NCBI GenBank assembly: GCA_910586755.1
Contig: CAJUJM010000008.1
Location: 39,352 to 103,351, forward strand
Direction: 5' to 3'
Source: an uncultured Lachnospiraceae bacterium
GTDB taxonomy: Bacteria; Bacillota; Clostridia; Lachnospirales; Lachnospiraceae
Length of the DNA stretch: 64,000 nt
Shown: one piece after another, positions 43,073 through 51,981 of the stretch
Layout: each line of letters begins with the position of its first letter
Position numbering within the stretch: the first letter of the stretch is position 1
The notes under the pieces: generated by a model
What the model was told of the DNA's origin: nothing
Seen by the model: the letters and a program-made list of their open reading frames with translations, nothing else
The model's database searches: none
Made by a program: the position numbers and the translations under genes

Positions 43073-43727
43073 CACTTTCTCCTTCTGCAGCAGCCGCCGC
43101 TTCCATTTCTCCCAGACGGAATCTTAACTCTTCCTCCACCTCGGTTTTTATCTCTTCCTCCTGCTCCGGATTTAAATCCGGCAGATCTTCTGTAGACCCT
43201 ACGCCAAACCGGCGCAGGAATTCTTCTGTGGTGGCAAAAAGCGCCGGCCTGCCCGGGGCGTCCAATCTGCCCACCTCATATACCAGGTCATATTCTACCA
43301 GACGGTTTACCGCATGATCGGACTTGACTCCCCGGATTTTTTCAATCTCCATTTTGGTAATAGGCTGCTTATAGGCAATAATGGACAAGGTCTCCAGAAC
43401 CACCTCTGTAAGAACCTGCTTTTTCGGCGCAGACGCCACCCGGATCAGGTTGGGGTAGTATTCCGCCCTGGTGCACATCTGGTAGGCCTCCTCCAGCTCA
43501 ATGATCTGCATCCCTCTCTTTTCTTGATTATATCTGTCCTGAAGGCGCAGCACCGCCTTTTTAGCCGTTTCCTTGTCCTGGCCTATGGCGGCGGCAAGCT
43601 GGCTCAGCTCCACCGACTGGCCCATGGTAAAAAGGACTGCCTCCAGAACTGCCTCCTGATCCCTGTGGCTTTCCACCTTTATCAGCGTTTCCTGGCCAAA
43701 ACCGGCCTGGACATTCTCCTTTTCCAT
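43047..43727 (-). CDS. scpB: Segregation and condensation protein ScpB
   Basis: Start at MEKENVQAGFGQETLIKVES with GGAGAG upstream. About 226 residues with tandem winged-helix domains typical of ScpB (LEAVLFTMGQSVELSQLAAA, LETLSIIAYKQPITKMEIEK, GRPALFATTEEFLRRFG). With ScpA and SMC it forms the bacterial condensin that compacts and segregates chromosomes. It follows scpA by 40 bases. The Glu-rich C-terminal tail is longer than usual. Confidence 0.95.
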   Translation of the reverse strand: MEKENVQAGFGQETLIKVESHRDQEAVLEAVLFTMGQSVELSQLAAAIGQDKETAKKAVLRLQDRYNQEKRGMQIIELEEAYQMCTRAEYYPNLIRVASAPKKQVLTEVVLETLSIIAYKQPITKMEIEKIRGVKSDHAVNRLVEYDLVYEVGRLDAPGRPALFATTEEFLRRFGVGSTEDLPDLNPEQEEEIKTEVEEELRFRLGEMEAAAAAEGESDGENREIL

Positions 43728-43767
43728 CCTGTTCTCTCCATTCCATCTCGTAAGCTGTGGCAGCAAT

Positions 43768-44568
43768 TCAACTTATCAGATCATCCAGCCCTTCTAATTC
43801 CAGCTCTCCTTCTTCCCCCTCTGCCTCCAGGGTTTCTATCTGCATATCGTCAAAAATATGCTCCTGAACCAAGCTGATCTTTCCGATTTTCATCAACTCT
43901 AAAATGGCCAGAAAGGTGACGACAATCTCGATCCGATCCGCCTGACTTTCCAGCATCTGGCGAAAGCTAAAACTCCTGTGCTTTCTGGCATAGGCCATGA
44001 CACTTCCGATTTTCTCCTCTAAGCTTACCGGTTCTTTCTGGATCACGCCGAAGTTGCTGCGGACCCGGTCAATTTTGTCCTCCTGGCGGCGCATAACCTG
44101 CTGAAAAATTTCCTGAAGCCTGGCAAGGGTCAGGTCTCCCAAAAGCTTGTCCAAATCCACAGGCGGCTCATATCTGGCTACCTCTCTGGGAATAGTGGGA
44201 TTCTTATAAAAATGAAGTCCCGCTCCGTCCTCCCGATCCTGAAGCGCCAGAGCCATGTATTTAAATTTCTTGTATTCCAAAAGCCGGGCAACCAGCTCTG
44301 CCCTTGGATCCTGCTCTTCTCCGGTTTCCTCATCTACTTCTGCCGGGAGAAGCATCCTGGCCTTAATATCTAAAAGAGTAGCAGCCATGACTAAAAATTC
44401 ACTGACCACATTTAAATCCTCTTTTTCCATATGGTTAACATAGTCCAGATATTGTTCCGTTATCTCCACAATGGGAATATCATAAATATTGACTTTATTT
44501 TTCTCAATTAAATGAAGAAGCAAATCCAGTGGACCTTCGAAGTGCTCCAGTTTATAGGAAATCTCCAT
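43768..44568 (-). CDS. scpA: Segregation and condensation protein ScpA
   Basis: Start at MEISYKLEHFEGPLDLLLHL with TTTGGAGAG upstream; this is the classic ScpA N-terminus that binds the SMC neck. About 266 residues, ending with a winged helix (FRQMLESQADRIEIVVTFLA) and an acidic tail. First gene of the operon scpA-scpB-dut-lipoprotein-hflX. Kleisin subunit of SMC-ScpAB. Confidence 0.95.
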   Translation of the reverse strand: MEISYKLEHFEGPLDLLLHLIEKNKVNIYDIPIVEITEQYLDYVNHMEKEDLNVVSEFLVMAATLLDIKARMLLPAEVDEETGEEQDPRAELVARLLEYKKFKYMALALQDREDGAGLHFYKNPTIPREVARYEPPVDLDKLLGDLTLARLQEIFQQVMRRQEDKIDRVRSNFGVIQKEPVSLEEKIGSVMAYARKHRSFSFRQMLESQADRIEIVVTFLAILELMKIGKISLVQEHIFDDMQIETLEAEGEEGELELEGLDDLIS

Positions 44569-44648
44569 ATACTCTCCAAATCCGTTTTTACCCAATCTTC
44601 TGGTCACGTATGGTCTAGTATAGCAAATTTCCCGCAGGATGTAAACTT

Positions 44649-44675
44649 AAAAAAAGGAGATGTTGCAACATCTCC
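44649..44675 (-). terminator. Intrinsic terminator after the cohesin-like gene
   Basis: GGAGATGTTGCAACATCTCC (44656-44675) is a perfect 20-base palindrome, followed on the minus strand by seven T (44655-44649). Next to it, ACAGTTCAGACGGG (44681-44694) resembles part of the intergenic repeat at 35570. Confidence 0.88.
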
Positions 44676-44703
44676 TTGTAACAGTTCAGACGGGTGTCTC
44701 CTG

Positions 44704-46428
44704 TTAATCGTCAATATCTAAAAATTCAAAGTCGTCATCTTCCTCAGTGTTTTCCGGCATGGTCTCCGGTTCCGGCGGAACCGGACGCTGGGGACGGGTA
44801 TAGTGGGACGGACCAGGAACGGGAGCTCCTGCCGGTCTGATATTTCGTACCGGGCGGGCGCTGTCCTGGGCAGGCCCCTCTCTGTGAGCGGAAACGGGGC
44901 GGCCGGCAGGTCTGGTATTTAAAGGCCGCACAATGGTAGCCTCCAGCTCAGGCCTGGGTTCTCTTCTCACAACCGGCTGTCCTTCTTCTCCCATATTTCT
45001 GGAAGAACTTCGGCCGGGCCCCGGATTTTGTCCGCCGTTTTCAGGTGGCCTGCGTCTCTTTACCGGCTCCGGGCGGGCGGCGCTAAAGCCGTCATAATCG
45101 TCCTCACGGCCTCTCATGTAGCGCTCTTCTTCCCCAAAACTTTCTTCCTCTTCCCAGTCTGAGAAGTCAGCTCTCTCATCCCCTCTGCCTCTCATTTCCC
45201 GGCCGCTGCCGCTGGTTGGGGGAGGATTCTTTCCCGCTCCTCTTATAATCAGGTAGACCATAATGATAAACAGGACCAGAACCACGGCGATAAGAGCTAC
45301 CATAATCATCCTCTGAAGCTTAAAGCTTTCCAGCAGCTCGTTATACTGGGTAATAACCTGGGCATGGTCTTCCTGAGTGACTCCGGTATCAATGGCCGGA
45401 TCCTGGAAGTAGCGCTGAATCGTCTTTTCCGTCAGATCGTATCGGTAGAAATACTTTTCTCCCGCCGCATTCATACCATAGAATACACAGTATTGGGCAT
45501 TGCTCTCGGAAGCCCATATCCAGCCGGTTACTTTCCGGCCGTCAATATCAATAACCGTTTCTGAGAACCCTTCCGGCAATGCCACTCCATCCTCTAAAGG
45601 AATAATGGAAATAGACTTTGCCGCCGCCTCCAGGCTTATGATCTCTGTCACAGCCCCCGGATCCCCGGCGCCGGAGGCGGCGCTTGCCCCCTCGGCATTT
45701 TTCAGGACCATAATGGTATAGTCTTTTACCGTTGTCCCGTTCTGGGCGGTAACCCGGCAAACCACCGTATTTTCTCCTTCCTGGAGATCTTCATTTCCGG
45801 TTACCACATAAGCGGCGTTTTCGTCTGCCGGCACTACATTAACAGTAAGCCGCTCTACATCCAGCCCTACATTCACGCTGTAGGAATCTACATCCGCCGA
45901 AAATTCCGGAGACAACGTTCCCGGCGATACCTGAAGGGAAGCCAGGGCGGCATTGCCGGACGCATTGGAAACTGCCTGAACCGTAACCGTGGAATTTCCC
46001 ACATGATTCATGGTCACCATCTGGGAGTCCGAATCGTAAACTTCCTGGGATGTGACGGTGATCTGAGAGCTTCCGGCCTGCTTTGTCCGAAACTTCATGG
46101 TAAATACAATCGTGGAAGGGCTGCCGGCATCCGGACTTCCGTGAGCCCTCAACGCCCCGCTTCCGCCTTCTACGCTGTTGCCGCTTAGAAACTCCAAGGC
46201 ATTGGCATCATAGGTCAGGGCAATATCTGCCCGGCTTAAAGCCTCTCCGCCAGAGGAAGCAACCTTCAGATTCACGCTTACCTCGCTTCCCACGGTTGCG
46301 GAAGGGTCACTGAACTGGATACTTCCGTTGGCCGCAAAGGATGTGATTCTCATCCCAGGCAGCACAGACATGGTTAATATACAAACAAATGCCAGAAAGG
46401 CAAATAATTGGGTTATCCTTTTATTCAT
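44704..46428 (-). CDS. Cell-surface protein with cohesin-like and cadherin-like domains and a cytoplasmic disordered tail
   Basis: A 574-residue protein. Signal peptide (LFAFLAFVCILTMSVLPGMR), then a cohesin-like beta-sandwich (~residues 35-155, FSDPSATVGSEVSVNLKVAS and DIALTYDANALEFLSG), then a cadherin-like beta-sandwich (~160-245, LASLQVSPGTLSPEFSADVD). One membrane segment follows (~residue 375, MIMVALIAVVLVLFIIMVYL) and a ~170-residue Arg/Pro/Glu-rich tail, predicted cytoplasmic. Cohesin domains bind dockerin partners in cellulosomes; no dockerin is seen here. It follows the glucosaminidase gene by 18 bases, so both probably act together in the envelope. The long disordered inside tail suggests a signalling or cytoskeletal contact. 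Confidence 0.75.
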   Translation of the reverse strand: MNKRITQLFAFLAFVCILTMSVLPGMRITSFAANGSIQFSDPSATVGSEVSVNLKVASSGGEALSRADIALTYDANALEFLSGNSVEGGSGALRAHGSPDAGSPSTIVFTMKFRTKQAGSSQITVTSQEVYDSDSQMVTMNHVGNSTVTVQAVSNASGNAALASLQVSPGTLSPEFSADVDSYSVNVGLDVERLTVNVVPADENAAYVVTGNEDLQEGENTVVCRVTAQNGTTVKDYTIMVLKNAEGASAASGAGDPGAVTEIISLEAAAKSISIIPLEDGVALPEGFSETVIDIDGRKVTGWIWASESNAQYCVFYGMNAAGEKYFYRYDLTEKTIQRYFQDPAIDTGVTQEDHAQVITQYNELLESFKLQRMIMVALIAVVLVLFIIMVYLIIRGAGKNPPPTSGSGREMRGRGDERADFSDWEEEESFGEEERYMRGREDDYDGFSAARPEPVKRRRPPENGGQNPGPGRSSSRNMGEEGQPVVRREPRPELEATIVRPLNTRPAGRPVSAHREGPAQDSARPVRNIRPAGAPVPGPSHYTRPQRPVPPEPETMPENTEEDDDFEFLDIDD

Positions 46429-46446
46429 GTTCTTACATCTCCCAGT

Positions 46447-48714
46447 TTAATTGATCACCGTAACGCTGCTGCCGCCGGGACCGTCGGTATTTCCTGCCAT
46501 CAGCTCTCCAGAACCGGACCCTCCCGGTCCCTGGAGATTTCCGCCTGAAACTCCCGGTCCTCCGCTTTCTCCTGCCGGCAGGACGCTGCTCCCGGACGTT
46601 CCGGGACCCGGACCCGCTGTTCCCTGGCTCCCTCCGCCGTTTAAGCCGGCATCCGGCATAGGTCCGCTTCCTGACCGGACGATACGGATGATATATTCCT
46701 GCACACTGCCATTCTGCGCCTGAACTCTTATTCTGGCCTCTGTAGTTCCTCCATTTAAGGCTATATTTCCGGTTCCGCTTACTGAAGCATTGCCGGAAAG
46801 GGCGGATGCCTGGATATTTACGGTGTTAACAGAGGAATTGACAATCACGTCATAGCTTGTTATATCTTTTGAAAATACCGGTGTCATAGAAAATCCGCTG
46901 ACTCCCAGAGAAGACAGCTTATTGTTGGGGTTTCCGTCTCCGGTAGGCCTTGCACAAGCCTGCTCCGGCATATTTTTATAAACCGGAATCTTAAACTCCA
47001 GGGCAGTCTGCTTTACAGCATCTGTGTAGGCCTCCGCCATCTTTGCCCCTTCAGACGCCGCTCCCTGTACATTGGTCATATATTGGTGCTTGTACATATT
47101 GCTTCCCTGTACATTAAATTTCTTTAAATAGAAAGTATCTTGTCCGGCTTTTACATAATTATCGCCATAATTTACCGATCCGCCGATAATGGATTTTTCC
47201 ACGGAATTCCAGGGGCGGCTGTAGGAACCGGACTGGGCCGCATAGGAAAGCCCCTTGGCTACCTTGCTCATGGAGCTGGTCTCATAAGCCTCCACATTAA
47301 AGAAATTATAAATCCCCTCATAGCCGGACACCTGACCGGAAATCATAGGGCTGGTCCCTGCGTTTCCCTGCTCCTGGATAATCATGGCAGCCAGTACATA
47401 GGGGTTAACACCGGACTGAACCCCGGCATCCATAATAATATCCACATAGGAGCGGGAACCGGAAGACGGCGTGGAGCCGGAGCCGCCGCCGGAAGAAGGA
47501 CTCCCCGGCCCCTGGCTTCCCATGCTGACTGCTCCGCCGCTTCCCGAACCTTCCAAATCCATTCCCGGGCCAATCTCCCCGAGAAGAGCCGTCTTTTTAG
47601 GAGAAATTGATGCCTGAGGACCTACCAGGGAGACATCCGGATTCGTTCCTCCTCTGACTCCCGGAGCTTCAAAGCTGACCCCGGAATTTTGTCCGGAGCT
47701 TCCGGTATTAGAACTCTCCGGAACCACCGTAACGTTCCCTCCTCCCGGACCCTTTTCAACGGTCTGTCCGGAATTCCCGGCGGTTCCCCCCGGAGATGAT
47801 AAAGCGGTTCCGGGTCCGAATTCCTGGGAGCCGCCGCTGGCGGATCCGCCCGGGCCTCCAGTCCCGCCAGGGGTTCCTCCCGTATTTCCGCCAGAAGAAA
47901 CCGTTCCACTGGCATTACTTTCTAAAAAGGTTCCCTTTACCATACTCTCAAGGCCGGCGGCGGTATGCGCGCTGGCATTATAACTTTGAAGCAGGAACTG
48001 GAAAATATACTTTTCATTTAAAAAGTTTCTGGGGTCCATGTAGTACCGGATAATATCCGGGGAAGCCTGTACCCAGGATGCGCCGTCAAAGCCGTTCCAG
48101 GTGCTGGTATCCCAGTTATAAGCGCCGGCCTGTGTAGACTTCCAGGAGGATATGCTGCTGCTTGCCACCAGATTTCGGGTAATGACGCTCTCGTTTTCAA
48201 TCGCTGAATTCCAATCCACCCCGGTATGCTGGGCTATAAATACCCAGTTTGGGTACTGGGCATGAAGTTCTCTCAGGCCCTGCCGGTAAGACTCAGGAAA
48301 ACCCTGGGCGTTTAAGTATGCCTCAAAGTTTGAATCTGCCGTATATGTAACCGGAAATTTTATATATTGGCCGGAGGCATAACCGGTCTGTGTGGCGCCG
48401 CCGCTTCCCACAAAGCGCACCTGATACCACAAAACGCCGTCGCTTGCCGTCTTTTCCCCGATAACCGTCACCGCAGTGCCATAAGGAAGCCTGGCCACTG
48501 CACTGTATCCGGTTCCCGCATCGCTTCGTATGTTCAGGGAAGTAGCCTTTATGGTGGCGCTGCGCTCTGTATAGGCATATGCCTCTGCCACCGGGTTAAG
48601 AGGCAGGCTCTGTAAAAGAGCTGGCTCGGGCGGCTGAAAAGCCAGCAAAAGGCCCAGCCCCAGAGCCGCTCCTTTTTTTATGGCGATTCCCCTTTTCTTC
48701 TGGTTTATTTTCAT
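46447..48714 (-). CDS. Secreted N-acetylglucosaminidase with SH3b and cadherin-like domains, catalytic domain split by a low-complexity linker
   Basis: A 755-residue exported protein with AGGAG before ATG 48714. After the signal segment comes a bacterial SH3 domain (~residues 52-120, ATSLNIRSDAGTGYSAVARL). Next is the first part of a glucosaminidase-like region (RQGLRELHAQYPNWVFIAQH), then ~155 residues of Gly/Pro/Ser-rich linker (~270-425). The domain resumes with YVDIIMDAGVQSGVNPYVLA and IIQEQGN, containing the catalytic Glu. A cadherin-like domain (SSLGVSGFSMTPVFSKDITS) and another Gly-rich tail follow. It should cleave cell-wall glycan during growth or separation. The split of the domain is unusual. 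Confidence 0.8.
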   Translation of the reverse strand: MKINQKKRGIAIKKGAALGLGLLLAFQPPEPALLQSLPLNPVAEAYAYTERSATIKATSLNIRSDAGTGYSAVARLPYGTAVTVIGEKTASDGVLWYQVRFVGSGGATQTGYASGQYIKFPVTYTADSNFEAYLNAQGFPESYRQGLRELHAQYPNWVFIAQHTGVDWNSAIENESVITRNLVASSSISSWKSTQAGAYNWDTSTWNGFDGASWVQASPDIIRYYMDPRNFLNEKYIFQFLLQSYNASAHTAAGLESMVKGTFLESNASGTVSSGGNTGGTPGGTGGPGGSASGGSQEFGPGTALSSPGGTAGNSGQTVEKGPGGGNVTVVPESSNTGSSGQNSGVSFEAPGVRGGTNPDVSLVGPQASISPKKTALLGEIGPGMDLEGSGSGGAVSMGSQGPGSPSSGGGSGSTPSSGSRSYVDIIMDAGVQSGVNPYVLAAMIIQEQGNAGTSPMISGQVSGYEGIYNFFNVEAYETSSMSKVAKGLSYAAQSGSYSRPWNSVEKSIIGGSVNYGDNYVKAGQDTFYLKKFNVQGSNMYKHQYMTNVQGAASEGAKMAEAYTDAVKQTALEFKIPVYKNMPEQACARPTGDGNPNNKLSSLGVSGFSMTPVFSKDITSYDVIVNSSVNTVNIQASALSGNASVSGTGNIALNGGTTEARIRVQAQNGSVQEYIIRIVRSGSGPMPDAGLNGGGSQGTAGPGPGTSGSSVLPAGESGGPGVSGGNLQGPGGSGSGELMAGNTDGPGGSSVTVIN

Positions 48715-48904
48715 ATTTATCTCCTATGGTGCGGCAGAAAAAGCCTTATTCAGACCTGTCGCCAAAAATAATCGATACGAATATATGACAAAAAGTCGCA
48801 GGAAAACTGTGCAACAAGCTTATTATAATGAAAAAAGGCTTCCTGTGTCAACCAGATTGGGAAAAAGTTCACACAATTTACGTATTTTGTAATGAAGTTG
48901 TAAG

Positions 48905-48954
48905 GAAAAGGGCTGCTGCTCCTGCAGATAACTGATCTACAGAAACAACAGCCC
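48905..48954 (-). terminator. Terminator of the carboxyltransferase/Na+ pump cluster
   Basis: 48910-48929 pairs with 48935-48954 over 20 positions with a few mismatches or G-U pairs and a 5-base loop; on the minus strand TTTTCCTT follows. Confidence 0.75.
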
Positions 48955-48970
48955 TGTTAATGGTTTTAAC

Positions 48971-50383
48971 TTACACCGGGTAAGCCTTATTTGCCTTATC
49001 TGCCACAGCCGGATCTATCTTGGTCTGCTGCGCTTCTCTGTACTGGAAGAACTCTTTTGCCACAGCCGGGAACAGAGCGTAGGATAATACATCCTCGTCC
49101 TGCTGCTTCCACTGAGCGCACTCCTTCTCAAACTGGGGAAGCTGAGGCTCAATTAAGTCTGCAGGCCTGCAGGTAATGGGAGTTTCGTCGCCGATGATCT
49201 TTTTCTGAACTTCAGCATTAAAGGGCTTTACCGTCTGGCCAAACTCGCCCAGCATAATCTTTTTGGACTCCTTGGGCACCATCTTGTAGCGCTCGCCTGC
49301 AAGCACGTTCATAACTGCCTGAGTACCTACGATCTGGGAAGACGGGGTTACAAGGGGCGGCTCGCCAAAGTCTTTTCTTACTCTGGGGATCTCCTCCAGA
49401 ACCTCCTGATACTTGTCCTCCTTGCCTGCATCCTTTAACTGGCTTACCAGGTTGGAAAGCATACCGCCGGGCACCTGATACTGTAAGGTCTTGATGTTTA
49501 CGCCAAGAACCTTGGGATTTAACAGGCCGCTCTTTAAAGCTGCCTCCCGGATGGGAGCAAAGTGGGCGGCAATATCTGCCAGCAGGCTTAAATCGTAGCC
49601 GGTGTCATAGGGAGTTCCCCTGAAGGTCTCTGCCATAACCTCAGTAGCCGGCTGGCTGGTTCCCAGAGCCAGAGGAGACATTGCACAGTCAATAATATCG
49701 CAGCCTGCCTCAACAGCCTTCATATAGGTCATGGAAGCAACGCCGGAGGTATAGTGGGTGTGCAAATCGATGGGAAGGCTGGTGCCTTCTTTTAATGCAT
49801 GTACCAATTCGTCTGCCTGGTAGGGGGTGAGAAGTCCTGCCATATCCTTGATACATAAGGAATCAGCGCCCATATCTTCGATTCTCTTTGCAATATCTTT
49901 CCAGTAGTCCAGAGTGTAAGCGTCTCCTAAGGTATAGCAAAGGGCAATCTGAGCATGTCCCTTTTCCTTATTGGTTGCCTTTACTGCGGTCTCCAGGTTG
50001 CGGATATCGTTTAAGCAGTCGAAAATACGGATAATGTCAATGCCGTTTGCTATCGATTTCTGTACGAAATACTCAACCACGTCATCTGCATAATGATTGT
50101 AGCCCAAAATGTTCTGGCCGCGGAACAGCATCTGCAGCTTGGTGTTCTTAAAACCGTCTCTTAACTTTCTCAGTCTGTCCCACGGATCTTCCTTTAAGAA
50201 ACGAAGACAGGAATCAAAGGTAGCTCCGCCCCAGCACTCAACTGCGTGGTATCCTACCTTATCCATCTTTTCAATAACCGGCAGCATCTGCTCTGTAGTC
50301 ATACGTGTCGCAAGCAAAGACTGGTGGGCATCACGAAGGACAGTCTCCACAATCTTTACCGGCTTTTTATTTACCTCTGCCAT
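48971..50383 (-). CDS. oadA: Oxaloacetate decarboxylase alpha / pyruvate carboxylase carboxyltransferase (5S-type) subunit
   Basis: A 470-residue DRE-TIM metallolyase family protein: KIVETVLRDAHQSLLATRMT (catalytic Asp and substrate Arg), LPIDLHTHYTSGVASMTYMK (metal-binding His-x-His) and the conserved biotin-binding segment DCAMSPLALGTSQPA. The biotinyl domain present in many OadA proteins is missing and is encoded separately by the 123-residue carrier gene of the cluster. It moves carboxyl groups between oxaloacetate/pyruvate and biotin. Last gene of the five-gene cluster, with a clear GGAGG site and terminator. Confidence 0.9.
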   Translation of the reverse strand: MAEVNKKPVKIVETVLRDAHQSLLATRMTTEQMLPVIEKMDKVGYHAVECWGGATFDSCLRFLKEDPWDRLRKLRDGFKNTKLQMLFRGQNILGYNHYADDVVEYFVQKSIANGIDIIRIFDCLNDIRNLETAVKATNKEKGHAQIALCYTLGDAYTLDYWKDIAKRIEDMGADSLCIKDMAGLLTPYQADELVHALKEGTSLPIDLHTHYTSGVASMTYMKAVEAGCDIIDCAMSPLALGTSQPATEVMAETFRGTPYDTGYDLSLLADIAAHFAPIREAALKSGLLNPKVLGVNIKTLQYQVPGGMLSNLVSQLKDAGKEDKYQEVLEEIPRVRKDFGEPPLVTPSSQIVGTQAVMNVLAGERYKMVPKESKKIMLGEFGQTVKPFNAEVQKKIIGDETPITCRPADLIEPQLPQFEKECAQWKQQDEDVLSYALFPAVAKEFFQYREAQQTKIDPAVADKANKAYPV

Positions 50384-50400
50384 TTTAATTTCCTCCTTAA

Positions 50401-51552
50401 TTATTTAACCCCGAAAATTGCCATAAACGTGCCGGCTGCTACTGCCGTACCGATAACGCCTGCTACATTGGGTCCCATTGCGTGCATCAACAGGAAGTTC
50501 GTAGGATCTGCCTCAGCTCCCACCTTCTGGGATACCCGGGCTGCCATAGGAACTGCCGATACACCTGCGGAACCGATAAGCGGATTTACCTTGCCGCCGG
50601 TTACCTTGCACATGATCTTGCCAAAAACAATACCCATTGCAGTACCCAGGGCAAATGCAACCAAACCCAATAATACAATTTTGATGGTATCGCGATTTAG
50701 GAATGCCTCTGCGCTGGTGGTAGCGCCTACGGAAGTACCTAAAACGATAACCACGATATACATAAGAGCATTGGAAGCAGTCTCTGCCAGCTGGCCTACT
50801 ACACCGGACTCTCTAAACAGGTTTCCTAACATCAGCATGCCCACTAAGGGAGCGGTGGTAGGAAGAATCAGGCAGACTACTATGGTTACGATAATGGGGA
50901 ACAAAATCTTTTCCAGCTTGGAAACCGGGCGGAGCTGCTCCATCTTGATCTTGCGCTCTTCCTCAGTGGTTAAAAACTTCATAATAGGCGGCTGGATAAT
51001 GGGAACCAGAGCCATATAGGAATAAGCGGCAACCGCAATTGGACCCAGATACTTGGTCTGTCCCAGCTTACCGGCCAGGAAGATGGAAGTAGGGCCGTCT
51101 GCGCCGCCGATAATGGAGATGGCTGCAGCAGCCTTGTCGTTAAAGCCCATAAAAATCGCCATAAAATACGCGCCGTAAATACCAAACTGGGCGGCTGCGC
51201 CAAGTAAAAAGCTCTTAGGGTTGGCAATCAGGGGACCGAAATCAGTCATAGCGCCTACACCCATAAAAATCAGAGACGGCAGGATACTCCACTCGTCTAA
51301 CAGGTAGAAGTAATGAAGAAGTCCTCCGATTCCGTTTGAAGAATCTTCAACAGTCAGCATGATGTCCGGGTAAATGTTAACCAGAAGCATACCAAAGGAA
51401 ATTGGTACTAAAAGGAGGGGCTCAAATCCCTTCTTAATGGCTAAATAAAGGAAAATAAGCGCCACGCCAATCATAACAAAGTTACGCGGATCCGGATTCG
51501 CAAATGCGGTCTGCTGAAGAAGATTACTCAAGGTTGTTGTAATATAATCCAT
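50401..51552 (-). CDS. oadB: Sodium-ion-translocating decarboxylase beta subunit
   Basis: A 383-residue membrane protein with about nine to eleven segments. It carries the family signature around SIIGGADGPTSIFLAGKL (Asp of the Na+ channel) and the late NPLIGSAGVSAVPMAARVSQ stretch. It carries out decarboxylation of carboxy-biotin coupled to outward Na+ pumping, so that decarboxylation of a dicarboxylic acid energises the membrane. Spaced 17 bases from oadA and 39 from the biotin carrier gene. Confidence 0.93.
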   Translation of the reverse strand: MDYITTTLSNLLQQTAFANPDPRNFVMIGVALIFLYLAIKKGFEPLLLVPISFGMLLVNIYPDIMLTVEDSSNGIGGLLHYFYLLDEWSILPSLIFMGVGAMTDFGPLIANPKSFLLGAAAQFGIYGAYFMAIFMGFNDKAAAAISIIGGADGPTSIFLAGKLGQTKYLGPIAVAAYSYMALVPIIQPPIMKFLTTEEERKIKMEQLRPVSKLEKILFPIIVTIVVCLILPTTAPLVGMLMLGNLFRESGVVGQLAETASNALMYIVVIVLGTSVGATTSAEAFLNRDTIKIVLLGLVAFALGTAMGIVFGKIMCKVTGGKVNPLIGSAGVSAVPMAARVSQKVGAEADPTNFLLMHAMGPNVAGVIGTAVAAGTFMAIFGVK

Positions 51553-51591
51553 GTTAATCCCTCCATGTAGGATGCAAAGTTACTGCACCAG

Positions 51592-51963
51592 TTAGTTTAA
51601 GGTAGCAATGGTGGCTCCGGTCTCCACGGTCTCGCCGGCTGCTACATTAACACTTGCTACGGTGCCATCCTGAGGAGCTACAATGTCATTTTCCATCTTC
51701 ATGGCTTCCAGAACCGCTAAAACATCGCCCTTCTTAACAGCCTGGCCTGCTGCTGCCTTTACAGCTAAAATCTTTCCGCGCATGGGAGCTGCCACGGTTA
51801 CGCTGCCTGCTGCTCCTGCCGCCTTAGGCGCTGCTTTGGGTGCTGCGGGTGCTGCCGCTTTCGGCGCTGCCTTTGGTGCTGCTGCCGGTGCTGCGCCGGT
51901 AGTTCCTTCTTCTACGGTAACTTCATAAACATTGCCATTTACAGTAATTGTATAATTTTTCAT
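51592..51963 (-). CDS. Biotin carboxyl carrier protein of the decarboxylase complex
   Basis: A 123-residue protein: short N-terminal strand (KNYTITVNGNVYEVTVEEGT), an Ala/Pro-rich flexible arm (~residues 22-50), and a biotinyl domain with the biotin acceptor lysine in LEAMKMENDIVAPQDG. The arm lets the biotin swing between the two carboxyltransferases and the membrane pump. Spacing and GGAGG sites fit the five-gene unit. The Ala/Pro repeats of this arm are the source of low-complexity DNA here. Confidence 0.92.
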   Translation of the reverse strand: MKNYTITVNGNVYEVTVEEGTTGAAPAAAPKAAPKAAAPAAPKAAPKAAGAAGSVTVAAPMRGKILAVKAAAGQAVKKGDVLAVLEAMKMENDIVAPQDGTVASVNVAAGETVETGATIATLN

Positions 51964-51981
51964 GATAGAAATCCTCCTAAT

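Noticed and set aside
47140..47610. Plus-strand 156-codon frame opposite the glucosaminidase gene
   Set aside because: Low-complexity Gly/Pro/Ser coding on the other strand keeps frames open by composition; no start signal or conserved features.
46447..47900. Tandem-repeat array or CRISPR-like repeats in the Gly/Pro/Ser-rich DNA
   Set aside because: The sequence is compositionally biased coding DNA without regular unit length or spacers.
51592..51963. DNA repeat element at the Ala/Pro-rich arm of the biotin carrier
   Set aside because: It encodes the expected flexible linker of biotin carrier proteins and is not repeated elsewhere.
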